This document shows, piece by piece, positions 1 to 6,534 of a DNA stretch of 10,016 bases. The translations under genes and the position numbers were made by a program. Origin of the DNA: DAOPYE01 sp035352715. Lineage in GTDB: Bacteria; Acidobacteriota; Holophagae; Holophagales; Holophagaceae. The notes under the pieces were generated by a model that saw only the letters and a list, made by a program, of their open reading frames with translations, was not told the DNA's origin and did no database searches. The first letter of the stretch is position 1, and each line of letters opens with the position of its first letter. The stretch is taken from assembly GCA_035352715.1 (NCBI GenBank), contig DAOPYE010000092.1, positions 1 through 10,016 of the forward strand. Direction: 5' to 3'.

Positions 1-1349
1 ACCAGATCCTTCAGCGTGACTTCCTCGGTGCCCAGGGCCAGGGAAAGGCCGTTCCTCGCGTGCAGCGAGAGCCCCGCGCGCGCAGCAAAATCCACGAAGG
101 AGGGCACGCCGACCGATTCCAGCACCTTCACGGTGATGATGTTGTCGGAATGCGCCAGGGCCTGTCGCATGGAGAGTTCGCCAAAGTGCTCGTGGGCGTA
201 GTTCTGGGGCGTCCAGCTCTGGCCGTTGCCCCGATCATAGCTGGCGGAAGCATCGCTCCATCGACTGGCGGCGGTGATGCCCTGTTCCAGCGCGGCGGCA
301 TAGATGAGGGGCTTGATCGCCGAACCCGGCTGCCGCCGGGAGACGAAGGCGCGATTGAGCCCGTTCTGGATGTTATCCACACTCCCGACGGCGGCGAGCA
401 CATCCCCCATCGCGGGATCCACGCAGACCAGGGCCCCCTGCAGCTCCGGTGACAGGCGCCGGACGCCCTCGCGCAGGGCGGTTTCCGCCCGCTTCTGCAG
501 GTCCAGATCCATGGCGGCGATCACGTTGAGGCCGCCCTGTTCGACTGCCTCGGCCCCCAGGCGCTCGATCAGCTGGGTGCGGATCTGCGCCAGATACTGC
601 GGAGCCTCGCCCAGGGGTCTTGTCCCGGCGCCGTGGATCTGGAGATCGAGTCGGCGCTGGGGTGTGATGATGCGGAGGTCCTCCATGCGCTTCAGCACGA
701 TCTCTCTGCGCGCCACCACGTCCATGGGCTTGCCGAAAGGGTTGTAGCGGCTTGGATTCTTGGGCACGCCCGCCAGCAGCAGGCATTCGGCATCGGTCAG
801 CTCTTCCGGAGACTTATCGAAATAGAGGCGCGCCGCCTGGGCGATCCCCTGGGTGCCGTTCCCATAGTAGATCTCGTTGAAATACATCTCCAGGATCTGC
901 CGCTTGGTGTAGCGCTTCTCGAATTCCATGGCCAGATCGGCTTCCTTGAGCTTCCGATCCAGGGTCCGGGATGCGTTCAGGAACTTGTTCTTGATGAGCT
1001 GCTGGGTGATGGTCGAGCCCCCTTCGGCCAGCCTTCTCTTCATCAGATCCTTCACTGCAGCCCGCGCGATGCCGCGCAGATCAATGCCGCCGTGTTCGTA
1101 GAACCGGGCATCTTCCACGGCCAGGAGCGCCTGCTGCAGAAAGGCCGGAATCCGGTCGATGGACACCCAGTACCGCTTTTGGGGCGGGATCCGGCCCACG
1201 TACCGACCTTTGTTATCCAGGACGGTGATGGAGCTGACGCCGTAGGGCAGGGTGGGGCAGGTGGCGAAGGGGCTTTGGGCGCGGGCACTCAAGGCGAAGG
1301 CCAGGGTGATTGATCCGAATGCCAGCAGGTGGAGGCAGCGCCGCCTCAT
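1..1349 (-). CDS. Class A penicillin-binding protein (bifunctional transglycosylase/transpeptidase), C-terminus outside the window
   Basis: Polymerises lipid II glycan strands and cross-links their peptides on the periplasmic face of the inner membrane. Residue numbers are from the start at 1349. A basic n-region and hydrophobic stretch end in an Ala-Arg-Ala signal-peptidase-like site near residue 24. The family 51 glycosyltransferase domain shows EDARFYEHGG (catalytic Glu79), GGSTITQQLIKN (110-121) and the KRQILEMYFNEIYYG segment (149-163). The transpeptidase domain has its Ser-x-x-Lys as SAIK (343-346) and its SxN motif as SDN (401-403). The KTG motif should lie beyond position 1; 449 codons are present. 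I chose 1349 because AGGA sits 8 bases upstream and the signal peptide is then of normal length. ATGs at 1373, 1400 and 1415 are in frame and possible. It is divergent from the DedA gene. Family assignment is secure; which PBP1 type it is cannot be told. Confidence 0.93.
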   Translation of the reverse strand, partial: MRRRCLHLLAFGSITLAFALSARAQSPFATCPTLPYGVSSITVLDNKGRYVGRIPPQKRYWVSIDRIPAFLQQALLAVEDARFYEHGGIDLRGIARAAVKDLMKRRLAEGGSTITQQLIKNKFLNASRTLDRKLKEADLAMEFEKRYTKRQILEMYFNEIYYGNGTQGIAQAARLYFDKSPEELTDAECLLLAGVPKNPSRYNPFGKPMDVVARREIVLKRMEDLRIITPQRRLDLQIHGAGTRPLGEAPQYLAQIRTQLIERLGAEAVEQGGLNVIAAMDLDLQKRAETALREGVRRLSPELQGALVCVDPAMGDVLAAVGSVDNIQNGLNRAFVSRRQPGSAIKPLIYAAALEQGITAASRWSDASASYDRGNGQSWTPQNYAHEHFGELSMRQALAHSDNIITVKVLESVGVPSFVDFAARAGLSLHARNGLSLALGTEEVTLKDL

Positions 1350-1440
1350 CCTCTGGGTCCTGCTCGGTTCCATGTTTTCAATCACTATCCTCACGGCCAT
1401 GAGCCCTCTCTGCATGGGATAGGATAAAGGTTTTGCTGGA

Positions 1441-2094
1441 GTGTCTGTGCTGAACAAGCTTCTTGCCCCCGTCATCGTGTGGATGACCGCGCTCATGGCA
1501 GCCGTCGGTCCCACGGGCGTGCTGGTGCTGATGGCCATTGAAAGCGCGTGCATCCCACTGCCTTCGGAAGTGATCATGCCCTTCGCTGGCTTCTTGGCCT
1601 TCCAGGGCAAGCTGAGTTTTATGGGCCTGGGGGCCGGCAATCCAGTGGCCCAGATCTGGATCGCGGGCATCTTCGGCGCGCTGGGCTGTAATCTCGGCTC
1701 GCTGCCGGCCTACGAGATCGGCGCCTGGGGCGGTCGCCGGGCCGTCGAGAAATACGGGCGATACATCTGGCTGAACCTGAGCCATGTGGACCAGGCTCAC
1801 CGTTTCTTCGAGCGGTTTGGCCACTGGGCGATTCTCGTGGCGCGCATGCTGCCGGTGATCCGGACCTTCATCGCCCTGCCCGCGGGCATCGCCAAGATGA
1901 ATCGGGTGCGGTTCCATATCTACACCTTCATCGGCAGCCTGCCCTGGTGCCTGGGCCTGGCCTGGGTGGGGTACAAGCTCGGCGAGCAGTGGCGCACGCT
2001 GGGGGTATGGTTCCATCGCCTGGATGCGGTGATCGGCGTGCTGATCCTTGCGGGCATCGGCTTCTTCATCTGGAGCCACCTGCGCCGCAAGTAG
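1441..2094 (+). CDS. DedA-family inner-membrane protein (SNARE-associated/VTT domain)
   Basis: Polytopic membrane protein of 217 residues, the usual DedA size. Some DedA members are known to recycle undecaprenyl phosphate or other lipids across the membrane. Two family signatures are visible. One is the N-terminal re-entrant segment with Glu and Pro residues (ESACIPLPSEVIMPFAGF, about 34-51). The other is the RFGHW...R..P..R......AG..KM block (about 125-153), with the conserved arginines. A hydrophobic C-terminal helix precedes a basic tail (HLRRK). The start is GTG at 1441. A second GTG at 1447 is also plausible, because GGAG lies 5 bases before it while the AAGG before 1441 is 10 bases away. 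It is divergent from a class A PBP; both could act in the peptidoglycan lipid-carrier cycle, but that link is inference. The substrate cannot be read from sequence. Confidence 0.9.
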   Translation: MSVLNKLLAPVIVWMTALMAAVGPTGVLVLMAIESACIPLPSEVIMPFAGFLAFQGKLSFMGLGAGNPVAQIWIAGIFGALGCNLGSLPAYEIGAWGGRRAVEKYGRYIWLNLSHVDQAHRFFERFGHWAILVARMLPVIRTFIALPAGIAKMNRVRFHIYTFIGSLPWCLGLAWVGYKLGEQWRTLGVWFHRLDAVIGVLILAGIGFFIWSHLRRK

Positions 2095-2103
2095 ACATCT
2101 ACT
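2090..2103. terminator. Small hairpin over the DedA stop codon (weak terminator candidate)
   Basis: AGTAGA-CA-TCTACT is a perfect 6-base-pair inverted repeat with a 2-base loop. It overlaps the DedA stop (TAG, 2092-2094), just before the 3' end of the convergent gene at 2115. It is AT-rich and lacks a T tract, so termination activity is doubtful. Confidence 0.25.
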
Positions 2104-2114
2104 GTCGAAATCCT

Positions 2115-2543
2115 CTACCCGGCGAGCCCCTTATCGCGCAGGGCGGCGGCGGCTTGGTAGGCGGCCAAGACGGCTGTGCGAACGCGCTGGTAGCTGTTTT
2201 CGGTCACCTTGGTGGAGAAGTTCACGGTGGCCACTACGTACCAGGCGTTTCCGTCGGGCAGGGCCTGGGGCGCGGCCATCTGCACCTGCGGCGGCAGGAT
2301 GGCGCTGGAGCTGTCCTCGCGCAGCGCCGTGCAGATGCGGTCACACCACGCCTGTAGATCAGGCACCAGTGCTTCGCCTTCTGCGCAATCCTTCACGGTG
2401 ATGCGGGCGTACAGCGTGAAGAAGAGCCGCAGCTGCGGATAGTCGATGCTGCTGTTCAGAAAGCCCGACATGGAGGCGATCTGAAGAAAGTCCTTCTGCA
2501 GGGATTGGAGCTTGGCGGTGGAGGGCGGCGGTTTCGCGGGCAT
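2115..2543 (-). CDS. Hypothetical cytosolic protein, 142 aa
   Basis: I do not recognise the family. The frame is open for 142 codons and has gene-like composition: amphipathic helices near 11-25 and 121-138, and a central stretch (about 33-52) rich in aromatic and hydrophobic residues (LRLFFTLYARITV). No signal peptide, membrane helix or catalytic motif is visible. Cysteines at 53, 67 and 71 are not in a recognisable metal-binding arrangement. The start at 2543 has only a weak GGGAT just upstream and no better alternative. The gene is convergent with the DedA gene (20-base gap) and divergent from the first family 5 hydrolase, sharing a 92-base intergenic region with it. That arrangement would allow co-regulation but proves nothing about function. 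Confidence 0.6.
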   Translation of the reverse strand: MPAKPPPSTAKLQSLQKDFLQIASMSGFLNSSIDYPQLRLFFTLYARITVKDCAEGEALVPDLQAWCDRICTALREDSSSAILPPQVQMAAPQALPDGNAWYVVATVNFSTKVTENSYQRVRTAVLAAYQAAAALRDKGLAG

Positions 2544-2596
2544 ATCCCAGAGTATGGACGCAAGCGGAGCGAAGTTCCGAGATAGAGATGCCCCGG

Positions 2597-2613
2597 CGTC
2601 GGATCTGTCGGAT
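2597..2613 (+). promoter_or_regulatory. Tandem GTCGGAT repeats upstream of the first GH5 gene
   Basis: GTCGGAT occurs twice with a 9-base period (2598-2604 and 2607-2613), about 23-38 bases before the ATG at 2636. The longer form CGTCGGAT (2597-2604) recurs at 6562-6569 upstream of another hydrolase of the locus. It may be a regulator site; this is pattern recognition only. Confidence 0.3.
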
Positions 2614-2635
2614 ACTCCTTCTCCGTGGAGGATTT

Positions 2636-3793
2636 ATGAAGGCATTGATGCGAACGTTGGTGGTGGCGCTTGGCCTNNNNNNNNNNNNNNNNNNNNNNNN
2701 NNNNNNNNNNNNNNNNNNNNNNNNNNNNNNNNNNNNNNNNNNNNNNNNNNNNNNNNNNNNNNNNNNNNNNNNNNNNTTCGGGGCCGGTCTTCGGGCGGGC
2801 GAGCCGGCGCAGCCGCGGGCTTGGTGGAAGGAAGCCTTCCCCGGTGAACCGGTGGCCCAGGCCGACACGAAAAAGCTCGAACGCATCGCCGTGAAGGGCA
2901 ACCGCTTCGTGGACGGACACGGGCAACCTCTGCTGCTGCGCGGCGTCTCCATCGCCGATCCGGACAAGATCGTGGGTCAGGGACACTGGAACAAGGCGCA
3001 CTTCGCCGCCGTGAAGGATTTCGGGGCCACGCTGGTGCGCATTCCCGTGCATCCCGTCGCCTGGCGTGAGCGTGGCGTCGTGAACTACCTGGCCCTGCTG
3101 GATCAAGCTGTGGCCTGGTGCACCGAGCTCAACATGCACGTGATCATCGACTGGCACAGCATCGGAAACCTGAAGGCGGGGCTCTACCAGAATCCCATGT
3201 ACACCACGTCCATGGATGAGACGGCCCAGTTCTGGCGCACCATCGCGCGCCATTTCGCGGGGCATCACACGGTGGCCTTCTACGAGCTGTTCAACGAACC
3301 GACCAACTTCAACGGCCAACTGGGGCGCGTCAGCTGGGATGACTGGAAAAAGATCAACGAGGATCTGATCGGCATCGTTCGCGGCTACGACAGGGAAGTC
3401 GTTCCGCTCGTTGCGGGCTTCGACTGGGCCTACGATCTTTCGCCCCTGCGACTCAATCCCGTGGACGCCGAGGGCATCGGATACGTCACCCATCCCTATC
3501 CCCACAAGCGCATGGCCCCCTTTGAACCCAAGTGGGAGGAGAACTTTGGCTTCGCCAGCGGCAGCTTCCCCATCATTGCCACCGAAATCGGCTTCACCCT
3601 GGGCAAATACGGGATGGCCGAGAATGGCGCCTACGGCAAGGCCATCGTCGACTACCTGGAGCATCGAGGTATCAGCTGGGTGGCCTGGGTCTTCGACCCT
3701 GAGTGGGATCCCATGCTGATCCAGTCCTATCGCTACGAGCGCACCGAATCCGGCGAGTTCTTCAGTAAGGCCATGAAGGCGCCCGCGAAGTAA
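2636..3793 (+). CDS. Secreted glycoside hydrolase family 5 enzyme (endoglucanase/mannanase-like), N-terminal part lost in assembly gap
   Basis: Retaining endo-beta-glycosidase, probably exported. The start at 2636 is supported by GGAGG 4 bases upstream. The first 13 residues (MKALMRTLVVALG) look like the front of a signal peptide. The gap then interrupts codons 14-47, so numbering after it is nominal. Family 5 marks follow: beta-strand VRIPVHP (134-140), HVIIDWHS (168-175), acid/base Glu221 in LFNEP, HPYPHK (286-291) and nucleophile Glu317 in IATEIGF, then WVAWVFDPEW near the end. The catalytic domain fills about residues 80-380 and no extra binding module is visible. The 100 N happen to keep the frame, but the true gap length is unknown. 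It is convergent with the two minus-strand family 5 genes. Subfamily and substrate (beta-glucan or beta-mannan) cannot be decided by eye. Confidence 0.9.
   Translation: MKALMRTLVVALGXXXXXXXXXXXXXXXXXXXXXXXXXXXXXXXXXXFGAGLRAGEPAQPRAWWKEAFPGEPVAQADTKKLERIAVKGNRFVDGHGQPLLLRGVSIADPDKIVGQGHWNKAHFAAVKDFGATLVRIPVHPVAWRERGVVNYLALLDQAVAWCTELNMHVIIDWHSIGNLKAGLYQNPMYTTSMDETAQFWRTIARHFAGHHTVAFYELFNEPTNFNGQLGRVSWDDWKKINEDLIGIVRGYDREVVPLVAGFDWAYDLSPLRLNPVDAEGIGYVTHPYPHKRMAPFEPKWEENFGFASGSFPIIATEIGFTLGKYGMAENGAYGKAIVDYLEHRGISWVAWVFDPEWDPMLIQSYRYERTESGEFFSKAMKAPAK
2677..2776. other. Assembly gap (100 N)
   Basis: Exactly 100 N, the usual placeholder for a scaffold join of unknown length. It falls within the signal-peptide region of the first family 5 hydrolase, so that protein's N-terminus and its frame across the gap are unverified. 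Confidence 0.99.
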
Positions 3794-3810
3794 TCCGCGA
3801 AGTTGCACTA

Positions 3811-3842
3811 AAAGGGTCCGACACCGTGGTGCCGGACCCTTT
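3811..3842. terminator. Strong bidirectional hairpin terminator between convergent GH5 genes
   Basis: AAAGGGTCCG (3811-3820) pairs perfectly with CGGACCCTTT (3833-3842). Inside, CACC and GGTG pair around a GT loop, with one A opposite C. GCAC/GTGC at 3805-3808 and 3843-3846 can extend the stem past a TA bulge. It lies between the plus-strand stop at 3793 and the minus-strand stop at 3863, so it can serve both transcripts. The T runs are short. Confidence 0.75.
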
Positions 3843-3862
3843 GTGCTTGTCGTTGCGGGGTG

Positions 3863-5251
3863 CTATTTGCCGCTGATGGCATCCAGGATGGCGGTTTCCC
3901 AGGAGCGCGTGCCGCGATGATAGATGCCGAAATCGCCGCTGTCCTCCCAGGCCGCGAGCGCGATGTGATGCGCCTTCGCCCGCTTGGGAACCTCGGAATA
4001 CCACTTGAGCCGGGACGCGGCGTCGGTGGTGATCCCTCCAGTGCGAATGATGGCGCCGTACTCGCCCATGTAGAGGGGAATCTGGTTCGTGCTGCTCCAG
4101 GTTTCGATCGCTGTGAAATCGTTTTCGATGCTCGCCAGATCGTTAGCCGTGCCCCAGGTTCCCTGGGATAGACCCGCGAAATTCCACGGCGTGTAGTAGT
4201 GGAACGTCGCGATCAGGTGCGTATCGTTGGGAACCGCAAAGCCCGAGTTTATCAAGGCCCAAAGGCCATTCATCTCACCGGCCCCGATGATGACGGTCCG
4301 GGTGGGGTTTTTGGCCCGGATGATGGGAAGAATGGTCGCATTGACATCGTTCACATCGGCAGCGGTCATCTTGTCCTGGGGTTCGTTCAGGATCTCAAAG
4401 ACCAGCTGGGGGGGCCAGGCGGCGAAGTGATTCGAGATCTGGGTCCAAAGGGCCTGGAAACGGGCTTTCTGCCCCGCATAGTCCGCCTTGAGCCATTTCT
4501 CGTGATGCGCGTTGATGACAACCGTCAAGCCGCGATCGACGCCCCAGCCCGCCACCTGTTCCACACGGGCCAGGAACGTGGGATCAACCGTATAGGGGGC
4601 GCTGGTCCCGAAATGGGCGCCCCAGGTGATGGGAATGCGCACGGACTGGAGTCCGGCGTTCTTGTAGTCCACGAAATAGCCCTCTTGCGCCTTAACGCCG
4701 TTGGTCCACTCGCCTTCGTTTGGGGCATCCAGCGTATTGCCCAGATTGATGCCGTTGCCCAGCATGGCGGCGACCTCGGTGGCCGTGGGGACCGAGGCGT
4801 CCACGGAAGCCGTGAACTGCGTCTGTTGGGACTGGGCGTCCGTGACCGTGTAGGTCACGGCTTGCGAGAAGTCCTGGGGCGCATCGGAAGCGGGTGCGAT
4901 GCTGCAGCCCGCCGCCAGCTGGATCTTGGGCGCGAGCGAGGTCACCGCGGTGCCCGCGGGAACGTGCAGCGTGATGGTCTTGGCATCCTGGTTGACCGTG
5001 GCGCGGGTCGCCGGATTCGCAAGCGTGAAGGACTGGATCAGTGCCGCCACAACGGGTGAAGGCGTTGGAGTGGGCGTCGGTGTTGGTGTTGGTGCCGGTG
5101 TCGGCGTAGGAGCAACCACCGGCGTCGAGGTATCAGCCGGGGCCGAGCCGCCGCCCCCTCCTCCGCAGGCCATGACGGTGGCAAGGGCCAAGGCCAATCC
5201 CCCGGTTTTCCAGAAAGGCTTCTGTCCTGATTTCACGTGCTGTATCTCCAT
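3863..5251 (-). CDS. Lipoprotein glycoside hydrolase family 5 with Gly/Pro-Thr linker and Ig-like domain
   Basis: Cellulase-type endo-beta-glycosidase anchored by a lipid, 462 residues. Order of parts: signal sequence with lipobox VMAC (Cys29); six glycines and a Pro-Thr repeat linker (30-66); an Ig-like domain resembling DUF5018-type modules (about 70-150, with LHVPAGTAVTSLAPKI and QDFSQAVTYTVTD); and a family 5 catalytic domain (about 157-460). The catalytic domain shows GINLGNTLDA (167-176), VRIPITWGAHFG (204-215), INAHHE (246-251), acid/base Glu290 in EILNEP, FHYYTPW (350-356) and nucleophile Glu397 in MGEYG. The start at 5251 is likely. GTG at 5236, with GGAG upstream, would give an even more standard lipoprotein signal. 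It lies 79 bases behind the other minus-strand family 5 gene, probably co-transcribed. The linker and Ig-like spacer would hold the enzyme away from the membrane. The fold is certain; the substrate is inferred. Confidence 0.92.
   Translation of the reverse strand: MEIQHVKSGQKPFWKTGGLALALATVMACGGGGGGSAPADTSTPVVAPTPTPAPTPTPTPTPTPSPVVAALIQSFTLANPATRATVNQDAKTITLHVPAGTAVTSLAPKIQLAAGCSIAPASDAPQDFSQAVTYTVTDAQSQQTQFTASVDASVPTATEVAAMLGNGINLGNTLDAPNEGEWTNGVKAQEGYFVDYKNAGLQSVRIPITWGAHFGTSAPYTVDPTFLARVEQVAGWGVDRGLTVVINAHHEKWLKADYAGQKARFQALWTQISNHFAAWPPQLVFEILNEPQDKMTAADVNDVNATILPIIRAKNPTRTVIIGAGEMNGLWALINSGFAVPNDTHLIATFHYYTPWNFAGLSQGTWGTANDLASIENDFTAIETWSSTNQIPLYMGEYGAIIRTGGITTDAASRLKWYSEVPKRAKAHHIALAAWEDSGDFGIYHRGTRSWETAILDAISGK
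5054..5110 (-). repeat. Low-complexity Pro-Thr repeat DNA within the GH5 lipoprotein gene
   Basis: A run of 6-base units encodes alternating Pro-Thr (residues 48-66 of the lipoprotein hydrolase), broken by one Ala and one Ser. It is an interdomain linker, prone to length change by slippage, and not a separate element. Confidence 0.85.
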
Positions 5252-5262
5252 GCGAATCCATA

Positions 5263-5288
5263 GGGATCCCTCGTCTTTCGAAAAAGAC
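5263..5288 (-). promoter_or_regulatory. Two small hairpins in the intercistronic gap of the GH5 pair
   Basis: In the minus-strand transcript, GUCUUU-UUCG-AAAGAC (5288 down to 5273) forms a 6-base-pair stem with a UUCG tetraloop. The palindrome GGGATCCC (5270 to 5263) follows directly. Both lie in the 79-base gap between the upstream family 5 stop (5331) and the lipoprotein start (5251). They could affect mRNA processing, stability or relative expression. The role is inferred. Confidence 0.35.
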
Positions 5289-5330
5289 CCCACTTTTGTT
5301 GCGGCTGTGCTTCGGCTATCTGGACGCTTC

Positions 5331-6524
5331 CTACTTCGACTTGTTCGTGGCGTGGTCGGCCTGAGCGGGCTTGGCCTTCTTGGCATGGCGACCCAGCAGG
5401 GCATTGATCAGCCCCTGGTCCGCCGCTCCACAGAGGTCAACGGGTCCACGCCATTGATAGAGGCCAAAATCTCCCTTGTATTCCCAGTTGGCCCACGCAA
5501 TCCCTTCCTTGCCGAAGATCCCCACCAGATCCCGGTAGTAGGCAAGGCGATCCTTGCGGGGAACGGTCGGCAGGCAGCCGAACTCTCCGCAGTAGAGCTG
5601 CAAGCCCAGCGCCTGGGCGCGCTTGATCGCGGGTTCGTACTCCTTGCGCAGCCGCTCGGGTCCCCAGGACTCGGAGGCGTTGCCGATCTGGTTCCGCAGT
5701 CCCTCATCGTAATTCCGGGTCAGGTCGGCAAAAGTCGCGGCATCGACAACTGGACCTGGATACTGAACGGGGCCGGTATACACCTTGGTGGGAACCCAAT
5801 CCGCCTTGTAGTGGGTGAACAGCATGGGCGCATAGGTGTGGAAGCTCAGGATGATGTTGCGATCGCCTTCCGGCACCTTCAGCAGCGGCAGGTTTTCCGG
5901 CATCTGCCAACGGTTGGCGCCGACCACCAGCACGCGGTTGGGTTCCAGTTCGCGGATGGTCCGATGGCACTTCAGCCAGAGGCGGTTCCAATCCTCTGGA
6001 TCATCCGCCACGGGCTCGTTGAGAATTTCGTAGGCGACTTGATCCACGGGGAAAGTGCGAAGGCTCGCCGAGAGATCCCGCCACAGCGAGAGCAGGTGTT
6101 CCTGAGCGGTGGGGGAAGTCCACAGCGTGTTCGTCAGGCCTTCGTTGGCGGCGTTGAAATGGTGGGCGTTCACGGTGTGGAGATCCACCACCGCCCGGAG
6201 CCCAGCCTTCTTGCACCACCCCAGCGCGGTTTTCAGGCGATTGAATTCGCTTTCGATGGGCTTTCCGTCGGCCGACCAGAGCTCCTTCTCATCCAAAGGG
6301 ATGCGCACGTGGTCGAAGCCCTGGCGGGCGATGAATTTGATGTCCTTCTCGGTGATCCACTGGCTTCGCGGAGCCCATTTGAAATCCTGGGATAGCCAGT
6401 GGCTCAGGTTGGTTCCGCGATGGATGACAAAACACGAGGGGTTGGAAGGGCCGGCCGGGGCAACGGCCCAGGCGGCGCTGCACGCGCACAGCATTAGGAT
6501 GAACAGGCGTTTTAGCGAAAACAT
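5331..6524 (-). CDS. Secreted glycoside hydrolase family 5 enzyme
   Basis: Retaining endo-beta-glycosidase of 397 residues. ATG at 6524 is preferred over GTG at 6527, because AGGAGG then lies 4 bases upstream. The signal peptide MFSLKRLFILMLCACSAAWA ends in an AWA site at residue 20, and the protein should be released to the periplasm or outside. Family 5 marks: RGTNLSHWLSQ (36-46), HVRIPLD (72-78), VVDLHT (112-117), acid/base Glu170 in YEILNEP, SFHTYAP (227-233), nucleophile Glu314 in YCGEFG and WANWEYKGDFGLYQW (344-358). The C-terminus is Lys/Ala-rich (about 380-397) with no binding module. It is the first gene of a likely two-gene operon with the lipoprotein hydrolase. The three family 5 enzymes here differ in their signature segments, so they are not recent duplicates. 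Substrate unresolved. Confidence 0.92.
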   Translation of the reverse strand: MFSLKRLFILMLCACSAAWAVAPAGPSNPSCFVIHRGTNLSHWLSQDFKWAPRSQWITEKDIKFIARQGFDHVRIPLDEKELWSADGKPIESEFNRLKTALGWCKKAGLRAVVDLHTVNAHHFNAANEGLTNTLWTSPTAQEHLLSLWRDLSASLRTFPVDQVAYEILNEPVADDPEDWNRLWLKCHRTIRELEPNRVLVVGANRWQMPENLPLLKVPEGDRNIILSFHTYAPMLFTHYKADWVPTKVYTGPVQYPGPVVDAATFADLTRNYDEGLRNQIGNASESWGPERLRKEYEPAIKRAQALGLQLYCGEFGCLPTVPRKDRLAYYRDLVGIFGKEGIAWANWEYKGDFGLYQWRGPVDLCGAADQGLINALLGRHAKKAKPAQADHATNKSK

Positions 6525-6528
6525 CACT

Positions 6529-6534
6529 CCTCCT
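6529..6534 (-). promoter_or_regulatory. Ribosome binding site deciding the GH5 start
   Basis: AGGAGG on the minus strand, 4 bases before ATG 6524 and only 1 base before GTG 6527. The spacing favours the ATG. Confidence 0.7.

Noticed and set aside
633..1313. Plus-strand open frame of 226 codons
   Set aside because: It is antisense to the glycosyltransferase domain of the class A PBP.
2456..3808. Long minus-strand open frame of 450 codons across the assembly gap
   Set aside because: It is antisense to the first GH5 gene, passes through the N run and has shadow-like His/Gly/Val-rich composition.
4199..5059. Plus-strand open frame of 286 codons
   Set aside because: It is a shadow of the GH5 lipoprotein gene with no motif of its own.
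5054..5110. Tandem hexamer-like repeats as a possible repeat array
   Set aside because: The repeats are coding Pro-Thr linker units without spacers, so not a CRISPR or regulatory array.
4899..6395. Long plus-strand open frame of 498 codons
   Set aside because: It lies antisense to two GH5 genes with clear catalytic motifs. Its Gly-Val runs are the complement of the Pro-Thr linker, and it has no recognisable domain.
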